The notes under the pieces are model-generated. The model was not told where the DNA came from. It worked only from the letters and a program-made list of their open reading frames with translations, and made no database searches. The position numbers and the translations under genes are program-made. 64,000 nucleotides of DNA from Treponema sp. (GTDB lineage Bacteria; Spirochaetota; Spirochaetia; Treponematales; Treponemataceae), in contig JAFZWX010000232.1 of NCBI GenBank assembly GCA_017617145.1, positions 1 to 64,000 on the forward strand, read 5' to 3'. This document shows, piece by piece, positions 9,802-17,837 of this stretch. The stretch's first letter is position 1; each line of letters starts with the position of its first letter.

Positions 9802-12800
9802 CTTTCTTTCCTTTTTTACGTTTGGCTATGACTAAAGCAGCAAGTGCACCCGCAATTACTGCAATTCCGGCATATAATGGTACTTTTGATTTCTTTGTTG
9901 AAGTTGCTTCTGGTGTAGAAGTTGCAACTTCTTGTGGTCCTTCGACAGGCTCAGGAACCACAACTGTTTCATTGGCGGTACTAGTTCCAGCTGGCTCAGC
10001 AGCAGTACTTACTTGAGCAGTTTCTTCTACACTCTTTTCAAGTTCTTTAAGACCTTCAACTAATTCTGGAACCCAGTCTGCATCTGAGGTTTCTGATTTT
10101 TCAACAACTGCAGGTGTCTTTGCAACAGTTTCCGTTGTTTTTTCAACAGATTCAGTTTTCTTTGCAGCAGTCTGGGTTGTTTTTTTATTATCTTTTGGTT
10201 CTTCCTTTGCAAATGTAAAGACTGTATCTTCAGCTTCAAAAAGATCTGGAAGAACATCACGGATATCAAGAATATAATCTTCTATATTTAAAACTTCTGG
10301 AATTGTATTTTCAACAGGTTCTGAAACTGCATTCTGCTCAGAAATTGAATTAACATCATTAAGTTCATACAACACAGTCTGTTGAGTGCTGTCATTTGTT
10401 TCAGAAAGTGAATTATTGTCGGTAAGTGCCTCGCCCGAAGCTTCTGCATCAGAAACTGCTGTTGTTGAACCGGCAATATCATTTACAGAAGGTTCCTTTA
10501 TTGGAACATCGGTCATAATTGAGCTTACGAAGGTTTTATCAATAAGTCTGTCTTCTTTTGCAGAAACGATTTCCATTGAAGTATCAAAATCGTCAAGAGT
10601 TTCGCCGTTTTCGATAATTGCTTCTTCTGCAAGTTCAGCAAGCTCCATAACAGTGAGGAAATCAAAATCAAGTTCAGAAGAAATTCCTACATACTCTTCT
10701 TCGTCATCTTCATCTTCAAAGTCATCAAATTCAGCTACAGCAAGTTCACTTGTAACAGGTTCAGTTGCGGCAATTACAACTGAAGCAGGTTCAGTTGCAA
10801 CAGGTTCAGCTGTAACAAGTTCTGCTGCGACAATTTCAGTTTCAGCAACTGCTGTTGCACTTTCAGTTGCAGCAATTGCAACTTCTTCCGCCCCTTCGAC
10901 AGGCTGCTTATCATCACCATCGCCAGAAGCAGTTGCCTGAATTTCTTCTTCTTTATTCTCTTCTTCTTCGCTTGTGCTGGCTGGAACAACTGCAACAACA
11001 GGGGTTTGAGTTTCTATTGTAGAAGCCGGCTGTTCAGGTTCTTTTGTTTTAATTACAGCATTTGAAGCAGTGGCTACAACAATATTGTTTTTTGGTTCAA
11101 GCTGTTTAATTTTTGATTCAGCTATTGCAGGTTCAAAATCTTCACTTTGCAGCCAGACTGTATTTTCCAATCGGTCTGCCAGGCTAAAGCTTCGGCCAGA
11201 AGTCGATTCAAAAGCACCAAGATAAGAATACTGACGGGCAAGTTTTCTGTCATTTTTATAAACAATTGCATACCATCTATCGCATTCACTGTAATCACCG
11301 GTTTCATAAGCACAGCGTGCAAGACCTAACATTGCAAGATTATTTGTACTGTCAACAGCAAGCACCTGCTTGTACCAGTCTATTGCTTTGGAATAATCTT
11401 TTTGTGAATAACAAAGGTTTGCTGTATTCAAGATAGATGGAAGATATTGTACGTTTCTTGCCATCTGGAACTGTTCTTCTGCCTGTTCAAAAAGTCCGTA
11501 GCGTGCATACAAAATACCAAAATCATTATAGTTTTGGGCTGTTGGAGCCTTTACTAAAAGATTTTCAAAATGAGCAATTTGAGGTGTAATCTGATTAAGA
11601 ACAAATTCATCAATCGAAGCAGAGAAACTGTTGGCAACAGCAACTTCAGAAGGCAGAGTAAATTTTGCTGCAGCTCCAGGAACACTTACAGGCTTATAGA
11701 TTTTCCAGGAAGCTTCCATTGGATAAATCATAGCATCGTTTGTTCTTGCTGCTGTATTCCATTCCCATGCACCTTTATGCCAGGCTTTATTAAATCCTTC
11801 ATCACTAAGAGTAATTTCAAGCGGAACCCAAACTTTATTATCATATACAATTAAATTATCAAGGGAATCAAAATAATCCTTGGCTTCGGCAATAGAAAGA
11901 CCTGAATCAAAAGCCATAAAGATATGTCCCGGAATTGTAATAAAGGCTGTTTTAATTCCTATTGATTCAAAAAGCGAACAGGTAAGAATAGAAAGGTCGT
12001 CACAGTCACCACCACGATACATCAATGTCTGGTAAGGGAACTGAAGGAAGTCAATAGAAGCTGTACCAACATTATCTTCAAATGCAGATGTAGGGTCTTT
12101 TACATAATTTATACCAAACTGATCCAATGCCTGGAAAACGGCCATTGCATACTGAATATTCTGAGGAACTCCACTTCGAACATCCTCTCTGATTATAGAC
12201 GTTACATATTTTGCAAACCACATGGCAGCAGGGTCTTTTGAAGATACAAACGCAGAAGCACAACGGTCATCTTCCCAAGACATATTGTTTCGACCATAAA
12301 CAGGAACTATCATTGAAAAAGTTTCTGATCGTTTTGCACCAAGATATTTATACTCAACAATGATATTTGCCATTGTGTCGCTTTTTTCGTTCAAATTAAG
12401 CATGTTCTCGTTAAAGAATGCTTTAAGGTCTACAACAAATTTTTCGCCTTTTTTAAGAATTGCAGTTTTTCCACATTCCCTTGGCTGACCCATATATTGC
12501 TGCTGATAAAATGAAACAGTTACATCTGTAATAGATGCATCTTCATCATTGTAAACTTCTATAGTTCCAAAAGGATTGTCGTTATACCAGGAATAGAAAA
12601 CAGGGAAAACAGGCTTTAAAGTCTGTTCTCCAAGACTTACATTATTTTTATTTGAAAATGCTTTTGTAAGGTTAAAGGTAACTCCAGGATTTGCATCTAT
12701 AGAAGTAACAAACTTGGAATTCATATAGGCATAATGCTGTGCACCACCCGAAGCATAAACAGAAATTGAAGGACCAATTTTATAAGAAATAGAAATTGAA

Positions 12801-13258
12801 CCGCCTACATTTAATCCCTTAAGAGAAACAGAAGATTTATCGGAACCAGAGCCTCTTTCATAATTTGAGTAGTAATAACCTACTCCTGCATCCAAATCAA
12901 CTCCAACTCTGTCTGTTATTGGAAGATGATATCCGGCTCCAACCATTCCATCAAAAATCGAAAGACTTCCTATGCTTTGCTGTGTATCAAAAGCAAACTG
13001 CTTATAATCGCCCTGAACAAAAACTCCAAAATAATCAGTAGGACGATATGTTAATCTTAAACCACCTCCAAAGCCAGTGCTCAAGGTTTCATCAAATTTT
13101 ATAACAGGAAAAGAAAAATGAGGATACAGACTTACAAGAAATTCACCGCCTTCTGCAGCTAAAGGAGCTGAACACAGAATAGCAGCTGCAGCACCAGCGA
13201 CTGCCTTTTTTGAGAAGCCTTTCATTTTTCTTAGTTTTCTTGACTGCTTGCCCGACAT
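9794..13258 (-). CDS. Beta-barrel / transglutaminase-like peptidase / TPR protein with long acidic tail
   Basis: A 1154-residue exported protein. Residues 1-36 look like a signal sequence with an unusually long basic head. Residues about 38-210 alternate aromatic and glycine residues as in a small outer-membrane beta-barrel. Residues about 330-530 carry a transglutaminase/cysteine-peptidase core: GGDCDDLS with Cys419, PGH with His445, and an Asp near 473 before the VWVPLE strand. TPR-like helices follow at about 565-690, for example a KAIDWYKQVL motif. Residues about 740-1120 are low-complexity Glu/Thr/Ala-rich and contain PEPVEG-type repeat peptides. The end (about 1126-1154) is a hydrophobic helix followed by KRKKGKKDE. 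It lies between its catalytically dead paralogue (24 nt upstream) and the giant lipoprotein (8-nt overlap). Role is inferred: a surface or periplasmic enzyme that may process or anchor the lipoprotein. Confidence 0.75.
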   Translation of the reverse strand: MSGKQSRKLRKMKGFSKKAVAGAAAAILCSAPLAAEGGEFLVSLYPHFSFPVIKFDETLSTGFGGGLRLTYRPTDYFGVFVQGDYKQFAFDTQQSIGSLSIFDGMVGAGYHLPITDRVGVDLDAGVGYYYSNYERGSGSDKSSVSLKGLNVGGSISISYKIGPSISVYASGGAQHYAYMNSKFVTSIDANPGVTFNLTKAFSNKNNVSLGEQTLKPVFPVFYSWYNDNPFGTIEVYNDEDASITDVTVSFYQQQYMGQPRECGKTAILKKGEKFVVDLKAFFNENMLNLNEKSDTMANIIVEYKYLGAKRSETFSMIVPVYGRNNMSWEDDRCASAFVSSKDPAAMWFAKYVTSIIREDVRSGVPQNIQYAMAVFQALDQFGINYVKDPTSAFEDNVGTASIDFLQFPYQTLMYRGGDCDDLSILTCSLFESIGIKTAFITIPGHIFMAFDSGLSIAEAKDYFDSLDNLIVYDNKVWVPLEITLSDEGFNKAWHKGAWEWNTAARTNDAMIYPMEASWKIYKPVSVPGAAAKFTLPSEVAVANSFSASIDEFVLNQITPQIAHFENLLVKAPTAQNYNDFGILYARYGLFEQAEEQFQMARNVQYLPSILNTANLCYSQKDYSKAIDWYKQVLAVDSTNNLAMLGLARCAYETGDYSECDRWYAIVYKNDRKLARQYSYLGAFESTSGRSFSLADRLENTVWLQSEDFEPAIAESKIKQLEPKNNIVVATASNAVIKTKEPEQPASTIETQTPVVAVVPASTSEEEENKEEEIQATASGDGDDKQPVEGAEEVAIAATESATAVAETEIVAAELVTAEPVATEPASVVIAATEPVTSELAVAEFDDFEDEDDEEEYVGISSELDFDFLTVMELAELAEEAIIENGETLDDFDTSMEIVSAKEDRLIDKTFVSSIMTDVPIKEPSVNDIAGSTTAVSDAEASGEALTDNNSLSETNDSTQQTVLYELNDVNSISEQNAVSEPVENTIPEVLNIEDYILDIRDVLPDLFEAEDTVFTFAKEEPKDNKKTTQTAAKKTESVEKTTETVAKTPAVVEKSETSDADWVPELVEGLKELEKSVEETAQVSTAAEPAGTSTANETVVVPEPVEGPQEVATSTPEATSTKKSKVPLYAGIAVIAGALAALVIAKRKKGKKDE
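9939..9959. repeat. In-frame dispersed palindromic repeat (PEPVEG copy)
   Basis: A copy of the dispersed element CCTTCGACAGGCTCAGGAAC lies inside the acidic tail of the transglutaminase-like gene, where the complement is read as VPEPVEG. Shorter or decayed relatives are at 10893-10906 (read PVEG) and 10053-10073 (read PELVEG). Confidence 0.8.
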
Positions 13259-13282
13259 TAAACTTTCTCTACTCCCTCTCTA

Positions 13283-15226
13283 CTACTCTTCAAGCTCACT
13301 TTCAATACGATTGAGATTTGACCTTGCCGTAGCATTTTCTGGATCAAGTTCCAGAACTTTTCTATACCATTTTACAGCTTCATCCAGATTATCCTGAAGC
13401 GATGCAATGTTTCCAAGGTTATTCATAGCTGCAATAGAGCCCATCTTAGCCGCAAGCTGATATACAGGAATTGCATTTGAATACATACCGGCCCTTACAT
13501 AAAGCATACCAAGCTGATTATAAAGTGTAATAGAAGCGCCTTCTTTCTTTATCTGAGTCAGAACTGCATTAATTTGAGGACCAAATTCTGCTGTAATATA
13601 ACGAACAATATCTGTTTCTACAGCATCAGAAATATTCTGTTCTGTAGTTTCAAGCGATACATTTTCGCCGCTAGAGAAGCCTGCAGGAGGATAATAAGTC
13701 CAGGCATCTGTAATTCCTACAAAGTAATAATCTTCTTCGGCTTCGGTAACATAATTGATTTCTTCTATAGCCTTATACCAGCTGTTTATAAAGCCTTCGC
13801 TAAGGGCTTTCATAGAAATTGGAAGCCATACATTATCGTCGTCAAGAATTATAATTCTTTCTTCGGTATCAAAGAAGCTGCCTGCTTTTGAAGATTGAAT
13901 TTCGGTATTAAACAGAACAATAAAATCATCATTTGTTGCAATAAATGAAGTTTCAATACCAACAGACTGAAGCAGTGACATGAAAAGAATACCAAGATCA
14001 TCCTTGTCGCCAGATTTATAAAGCATTGTCTGATACGGATACTGAATATAATCAAGAATTGACGGATCAAGGTGATAGCTGTCATAAGGTGTAGACGGAT
14101 CCAGATCAAGCTGAATATTTGCAAGTCTCATTCCTTCAAATACATACATTGCAAACTGCATGTTTCGGTTAAGACCAGTACGCAGATAACGTCTTGCAAT
14201 ACCAACAAGATATTTAGAGAATTCCAGAACTTCCTGAGAAGAGCTTGAAACATAACTTGCAAGAACTGCAGGGTCTGCCCAACGCATCTGGTTTCGGTTA
14301 TATACAGGAATAATTATTTGTGAAACAGCAGTTCGTTTTTGACCAAGAAGCTCATACTCCATTACAACTTCAGCCGGAATCTGACCGTTTTCTGTAAAAT
14401 TAAGGATTGCTTCTGAAAAGTCTGCAACAATAGAAAGTTCAGCTGTTTTATGTTTTCCCAAAGCCGGAATTACGCCACATTCCATTTCTGAAGCAGTGTA
14501 GCCTTTGGAACGAAGAGACACGCGAATATTTCTTATGTCTGCAGTTTCATCATTTGAAATATAAACTGTTCCAAAACTGTTTTCTTTGTAAATTGTATAA
14601 AGCAACGGGAACACGTAATCATCAAATTCGGCTGTTGCACTAACACTGCCAGAGTTTTTCTGTGTATCAAAACGATAAGTTAAAGCAATTCCTGCTGTGA
14701 GTCCCTGCAGCAAAGCATCATTCCACCAGGAATTAAACTGAAAATCAAGCCACGAAGCCGAAAGGCCTACTGAAAAAGAAGGATTAATTCGGAAAGCAGC
14801 TGTTACTTCGGCCCTATACCAAGGCTGATAGTGCATACTGTCGCCAGAAATTGCAATACTAAAACCGCCGGAAATTCCTGCACTAAGAGCAAGACGCGAA
14901 AAAGGATAAGCAGTTGCCCCGGTTTTAAAACCTATAGGAACAAGGAATAAGTTTCTGGCCTGATCTGCAGCAAAATTTTCAGATGATTTTTTTGGAAAGG
15001 CATAAAAACCTGCTGTCGTTCCTAAATTCCAGAAGTTAAATAACGAAACACCAGTATCAAGCATTCCGCCATAACCTAAATCGTCGTATTTTTGAACACC
15101 TTCTGTTAAGAATGGAAAGCCCAGTTCCGGAGTTAAAGAGAATACAAGCTCAATTGCTGAGACAGGAAGACACAAAGAAAATAGTAATATAGCAATAATA
15201 ACTTTTGTTTTTACTTTTTTACACAT
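13283..15226 (-). CDS. Beta-barrel / transglutaminase-fold pseudoenzyme / TPR protein
   Basis: A 647-residue exported protein with a clear signal peptide (residues 1-24, ending PVSA). It shares the architecture of the downstream 1154-residue protein: a barrel-like region (about 27-190), a linker with the matching NSFGTVYISNDE block, a transglutaminase-fold core (about 310-520) and C-terminal TPRs (about 570-640, DEAVKWYRKVLELDPENATARSNL region). The core is inactivated: the catalytic Cys position of GGDCDD reads GDKDD (Lys408), and the His position reads NDD (Asp434). It has no acidic tail or terminal hydrophobic helix. It is the first gene of the three-gene operon. No good Shine-Dalgarno lies near the ATG; a GGGGGG run is about 29 nt upstream, so the start is moderately certain. 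It may be a structural or regulatory partner of the active paralogue. Confidence 0.75.
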   Translation of the reverse strand: MCKKVKTKVIIAILLFSLCLPVSAIELVFSLTPELGFPFLTEGVQKYDDLGYGGMLDTGVSLFNFWNLGTTAGFYAFPKKSSENFAADQARNLFLVPIGFKTGATAYPFSRLALSAGISGGFSIAISGDSMHYQPWYRAEVTAAFRINPSFSVGLSASWLDFQFNSWWNDALLQGLTAGIALTYRFDTQKNSGSVSATAEFDDYVFPLLYTIYKENSFGTVYISNDETADIRNIRVSLRSKGYTASEMECGVIPALGKHKTAELSIVADFSEAILNFTENGQIPAEVVMEYELLGQKRTAVSQIIIPVYNRNQMRWADPAVLASYVSSSSQEVLEFSKYLVGIARRYLRTGLNRNMQFAMYVFEGMRLANIQLDLDPSTPYDSYHLDPSILDYIQYPYQTMLYKSGDKDDLGILFMSLLQSVGIETSFIATNDDFIVLFNTEIQSSKAGSFFDTEERIIILDDDNVWLPISMKALSEGFINSWYKAIEEINYVTEAEEDYYFVGITDAWTYYPPAGFSSGENVSLETTEQNISDAVETDIVRYITAEFGPQINAVLTQIKKEGASITLYNQLGMLYVRAGMYSNAIPVYQLAAKMGSIAAMNNLGNIASLQDNLDEAVKWYRKVLELDPENATARSNLNRIESELEE

Positions 15227-15291
15227 AATTAATTTTTTAAATTATCGACAAATTCCCCCCAATTCGTCATAAGAAAACATCAATTTCTTCT

Positions 15292-15320
15292 ATTATAGCA
15301 AATTTTAATATTTTTTACAA
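15292..15320 (-). promoter_or_regulatory. Promoter of the surface operon
   Basis: Minus strand TTGTAA (15320-15315), a 17-bp A/T-rich spacer, then a consensus TATAAT (15297-15292). Transcription should start near 15285, about 59 nt before the 15226 ATG. It is the only good promoter upstream of the three-gene operon. Confidence 0.7.
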
Positions 15321-15363
15321 TGACATTGAAGGAAATTTTGAAAATGTTATATTTAACCCCTCT

Positions 15364-15388
15364 GGGGTCCCTGAGGCTCTCGAAGGGC
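15364..15388. repeat. Dispersed palindromic repeat, intergenic copy
   Basis: GGTCCCTGAGGCTCTCGAAG at this site is a variant of the CCTTCGACAGGCTCAGGAAC element in the opposite orientation. It lies immediately after the sulP stop codon. Confidence 0.6.
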
Positions 15389-15390
15389 CA

Positions 15391-17091
15391 CTATTGTCGA
15401 CATCTCTCCAGCGCCTGGGTAATATTCTCAAAAATATTTTCTCGTCCAAGCTTATCTGCCATGCCTGTTTTTTCGAGCAGAAGATACGGCTGGGTGTGAA
15501 TACCGCTTATGACAATTGTAATTCCCTTGCGGTCACAGGCTGCCTTACACTGCTCCAGGGCACGGATTCCACCTGCATCAAGGTAAATTGTGTTTCTCAT
15601 GCGAAGTACCAGGTATTTACAGTCAGTTCCTGCGCGTTCTGTGGCAAGTTCAAACTTTCGGACTGTTCCAAAAAAGAGCGGACCTTCAATTTCGTAAATA
15701 AGTGTTGCCGGCGGAATATCAAGATTTTCGGCAGGCTGGTCTTTTTTAATACCACCTGTAATAATTTCGCGCTGATTCTGAACTTCCGAAAGATCAATCA
15801 TCTTTTTAATGAAGAAGAAGGCTGCAAAACCAAGTCCAACTTCAATTGCAACAGTAAGATCTACGAATACAGTAATGAGGAAAGTAACGGCGAATACTGT
15901 AATGTCCGATTTCTGGCCATGAAGCAGTGAACGGATTGCTGGAAATCCAGCCATATTCCAGGCTACGTTTATAAGTACTGCTGCAAGTGCTGCCATTGGA
16001 ATATATGCTGCGTATTTTCCGGCAAAAAGAAGGATAAGCAGAAGGGTTATTGCGTGAATTATGCCTGCGACTGGGGTTTTGCCACCGTTTTTGATGTTTG
16101 TAGCGGTTCGGGCAATGGCGCCTGTAGCTGGAATTCCACCAAAAAGCGGGCTTGCAATGTTGGCAACACCCTGGGCAATAAGTTCTGTGTTTGAATCGTG
16201 CTTTGTACCAATCATACCGTCGGCAACTACAGCACTGAGTAAGCTTTCTATGGCGGCAAGAACTGCAATAGAAATTGAAGTTGGGAAAAGCGTTGTGATT
16301 GTTTTGAGGCTGAGTGACGGAAGCTGAGGCTTTGGAAGTGTGTTTGGAATTACAAAATGAGGACTTCCGTTGGCAAAAGTTCCGATTGTGTCGGTGCGGA
16401 GGCCGGCTGTTTTTTCCAGAATAATGCTTACAACCGTTGCCGCTATGATAACTACAAAGCTTCCCGGGATTTTTTTAATGAATTTTGACCATATAAATAT
16501 AAATGCAAGGCAAACTGCAGCCATAATTGTTGAATACCAGTTTACAGTTGCTGCTGATTTTATATAAACAATGATTTTTGGAAGAAAATCACCGGGCATT
16601 TTGGAATATTCTTCGCCAAGGATTAGCATTGGAGAGGAGAAGTCCGGGCGCAGTCCAAAAAAGTCACCAAGCTGGCCTGCTGCAATAGTTACTGCAATGC
16701 CAGCGGTAAAGCCTGTTACAATTGTGTATGGAATAAACTTTACAAGACCGCCCATTTTGAAGGCACCAAGAAGAATAAGGATAATTCCTGCCATCATTGT
16801 TGCTGTGGCAAGACCACCAAGTCCGTACTGAGCAACAACGCCATAAACAATTACTGCAAAAGCACCGGTTGGTCCGCCAATCTGAACGCGGCTGCCACCA
16901 AGTGCCGAAATAAAAAAGCCTGCAATTATTGCTGTAAAAAGTCCTGCCGCGGGATTCACGCCCGAAGCAACAGCAAAGGCAATGGCAAGTGGAAGAGCAA
17001 CAATGCCAACAATCACACCTGCAATAAGGTCGCTTACGAAAGTTTTTGTGTTATAAGATTTTATTGTATTAAGAAGCTCTGGTTTAAACAT
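15391..17091 (-). CDS. SulP-family anion transporter with STAS domain
   Basis: A 566-residue inner-membrane anion transporter (the family moves sulfate, bicarbonate or dicarboxylates; substrate not decidable here). The N-terminal two thirds contain about 10-12 hydrophobic segments and the family core blocks GIVALPLAIAFAVASGV and GGSRVQIGGPTGAF near residues 27-75. The C-terminal ~110 residues form a STAS domain (YEIEGPLFFG...YLDAGGIRALE). The ATG at 17091 is chosen because it starts the conserved FKPELL region. A further upstream in-frame start at 17193 would translate the palindromic repeat, and I reject it. A promoter with its -10 box 9 nt before this ATG and the absence of a Shine-Dalgarno suggest a leaderless message. 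Confidence 0.85.
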   Translation of the reverse strand: MFKPELLNTIKSYNTKTFVSDLIAGVIVGIVALPLAIAFAVASGVNPAAGLFTAIIAGFFISALGGSRVQIGGPTGAFAVIVYGVVAQYGLGGLATATMMAGIILILLGAFKMGGLVKFIPYTIVTGFTAGIAVTIAAGQLGDFFGLRPDFSSPMLILGEEYSKMPGDFLPKIIVYIKSAATVNWYSTIMAAVCLAFIFIWSKFIKKIPGSFVVIIAATVVSIILEKTAGLRTDTIGTFANGSPHFVIPNTLPKPQLPSLSLKTITTLFPTSISIAVLAAIESLLSAVVADGMIGTKHDSNTELIAQGVANIASPLFGGIPATGAIARTATNIKNGGKTPVAGIIHAITLLLILLFAGKYAAYIPMAALAAVLINVAWNMAGFPAIRSLLHGQKSDITVFAVTFLITVFVDLTVAIEVGLGFAAFFFIKKMIDLSEVQNQREIITGGIKKDQPAENLDIPPATLIYEIEGPLFFGTVRKFELATERAGTDCKYLVLRMRNTIYLDAGGIRALEQCKAACDRKGITIVISGIHTQPYLLLEKTGMADKLGRENIFENITQALERCRQ

Positions 17092-17100
17092 AATGAGAAG

Positions 17101-17129
17101 ATTATAACGAGTTTGTGTGTGTTTGTCTC
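17101..17129 (-). promoter_or_regulatory. Candidate leaderless promoter of sulP
   Basis: Minus strand GAGACA (17129-17124), 17-bp spacer, TATAAT (17106-17101), then 9 nt to the ATG at 17091. The predicted start site is within about 2 nt of the ATG, and no Shine-Dalgarno is present. Confidence 0.5.
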
Positions 17130-17175
17130 GTGATTCCCGTGGCCCACCACTATCATTTCTGTAGCCCACCCCTGT

Positions 17176-17386
17176 CATTCCCGTGCTTGACACGGGAATC
17201 TTAGTGCCCCACCCCTGTCATTATTGTAATAGCATTGTAATTCCCGTAACGACATTGTCATTCCCGTGCTTGACACGGGAATCTCATATTAAAAGTCACT
17301 TTTTTATTGAGATTCTCGGGTCAAGCCCGAGAATGACACACTTTGTTACCCGAGAATGACACACTTTGCTGCCCGACAATGACACT
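17176..17386. repeat. Cluster of intergenic palindromic repeats (left bracket of the GIY-YIG gene)
   Basis: Full palindromes lie at 17176-17200 and 17259-17283 (ATTCCCGTGCTTGACACGGG type) and 17311-17338 (TTCTCGGGTCAAGCCCGAGA type). They are followed by half-copies near 17348-17361 and 17370-17386 in the phrase ACACTTTGCTGCCCGACAAT. The 17092-17394 interval holds nothing else recognisable apart from the sulP promoter. Confidence 0.85.
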
Positions 17387-17394
17387 CTTATTTT

Positions 17395-17682
17395 CTATTC
17401 CCACTCTAAACTTAAATCCTTAAACAGCGGATTATTTTTCTTTATTAATTCAATCTTCCATTCTCTATTCCATTTTTTTAGATTCTTTTCTCGTTGAATT
17501 GCAACTTTTACATCTGTCGTTTTTTCATAATAAACGAGTTTGTTTACATTATATTTTTCGGTAAAACCTGGAAGCAATTTATTTTTGTGTTCATAAAGCC
17601 GACGTTTTAAATCATTTGTCATACCAATGTAGAGAGTAGAATTTGTAATATTTGAAAGAATATAAACATAGTATTCTTGCAT
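17395..17682 (-). CDS. Single-domain GIY-YIG endonuclease (UPF0213/YhbQ-like)
   Basis: A 95-residue protein that is essentially one GIY-YIG nuclease domain: YYVYILSN at residues 4-11, TLYIGMT at 16-22, the conserved Arg pair DLKRRLYEHK at 25-34, and a Lys-rich C-terminal helix (REKNLKKWNREWK). Such domains cut DNA; the cellular role of small solitary members is poorly defined. The ATG at 17682 fits the domain start; an upstream start at 17703 would add seven residues. The gene is bracketed by near-identical palindrome-plus-half-repeat units on both sides (17311-17386 and 17737-17789), so gene and repeats may form one mobile unit. That link is inference. Confidence 0.85.
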   Translation of the reverse strand: MQEYYVYILSNITNSTLYIGMTNDLKRRLYEHKNKLLPGFTEKYNVNKLVYYEKTTDVKVAIQREKNLKKWNREWKIELIKKNNPLFKDLSLEWE

Positions 17683-17736
17683 ATATTGAAGGTAATAATA
17701 CAAGTTTAAAAAGGCAAGATATTTCTTCAGATAAAA

Positions 17737-17789
17737 GATTGTCGGGTCAAGCCCGACAATGACACACTTTACTGCCCGACAATGACACT
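17737..17789. repeat. Palindromic repeat, right bracket of the GIY-YIG gene
   Basis: A full palindrome (TTGTCGGGTCAAGCCCGACA) is followed by ACACTTTACTGCCCGACAAT. This matches the order and wording of the left bracket at 17311-17386 in the same orientation, as a direct repeat. Confidence 0.85.
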
Positions 17790-17837
17790 ACATTTACTTG
17801 TATGCCTTTTTTATTATTCTATGTTATAATTAATTGT

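Noticed and set aside
10386..10940. A 184-codon plus-strand open frame rich in Ser, Ala and Val
   Set aside because: It is antisense to the acidic low-complexity tail of the transglutaminase-like gene and simply mirrors its biased codons.
17092..17193. N-terminal extension of sulP by 34 codons
   Set aside because: The extension translates the intergenic palindromic repeat and crosses the promoter; the conserved family start is the ATG at 17091.
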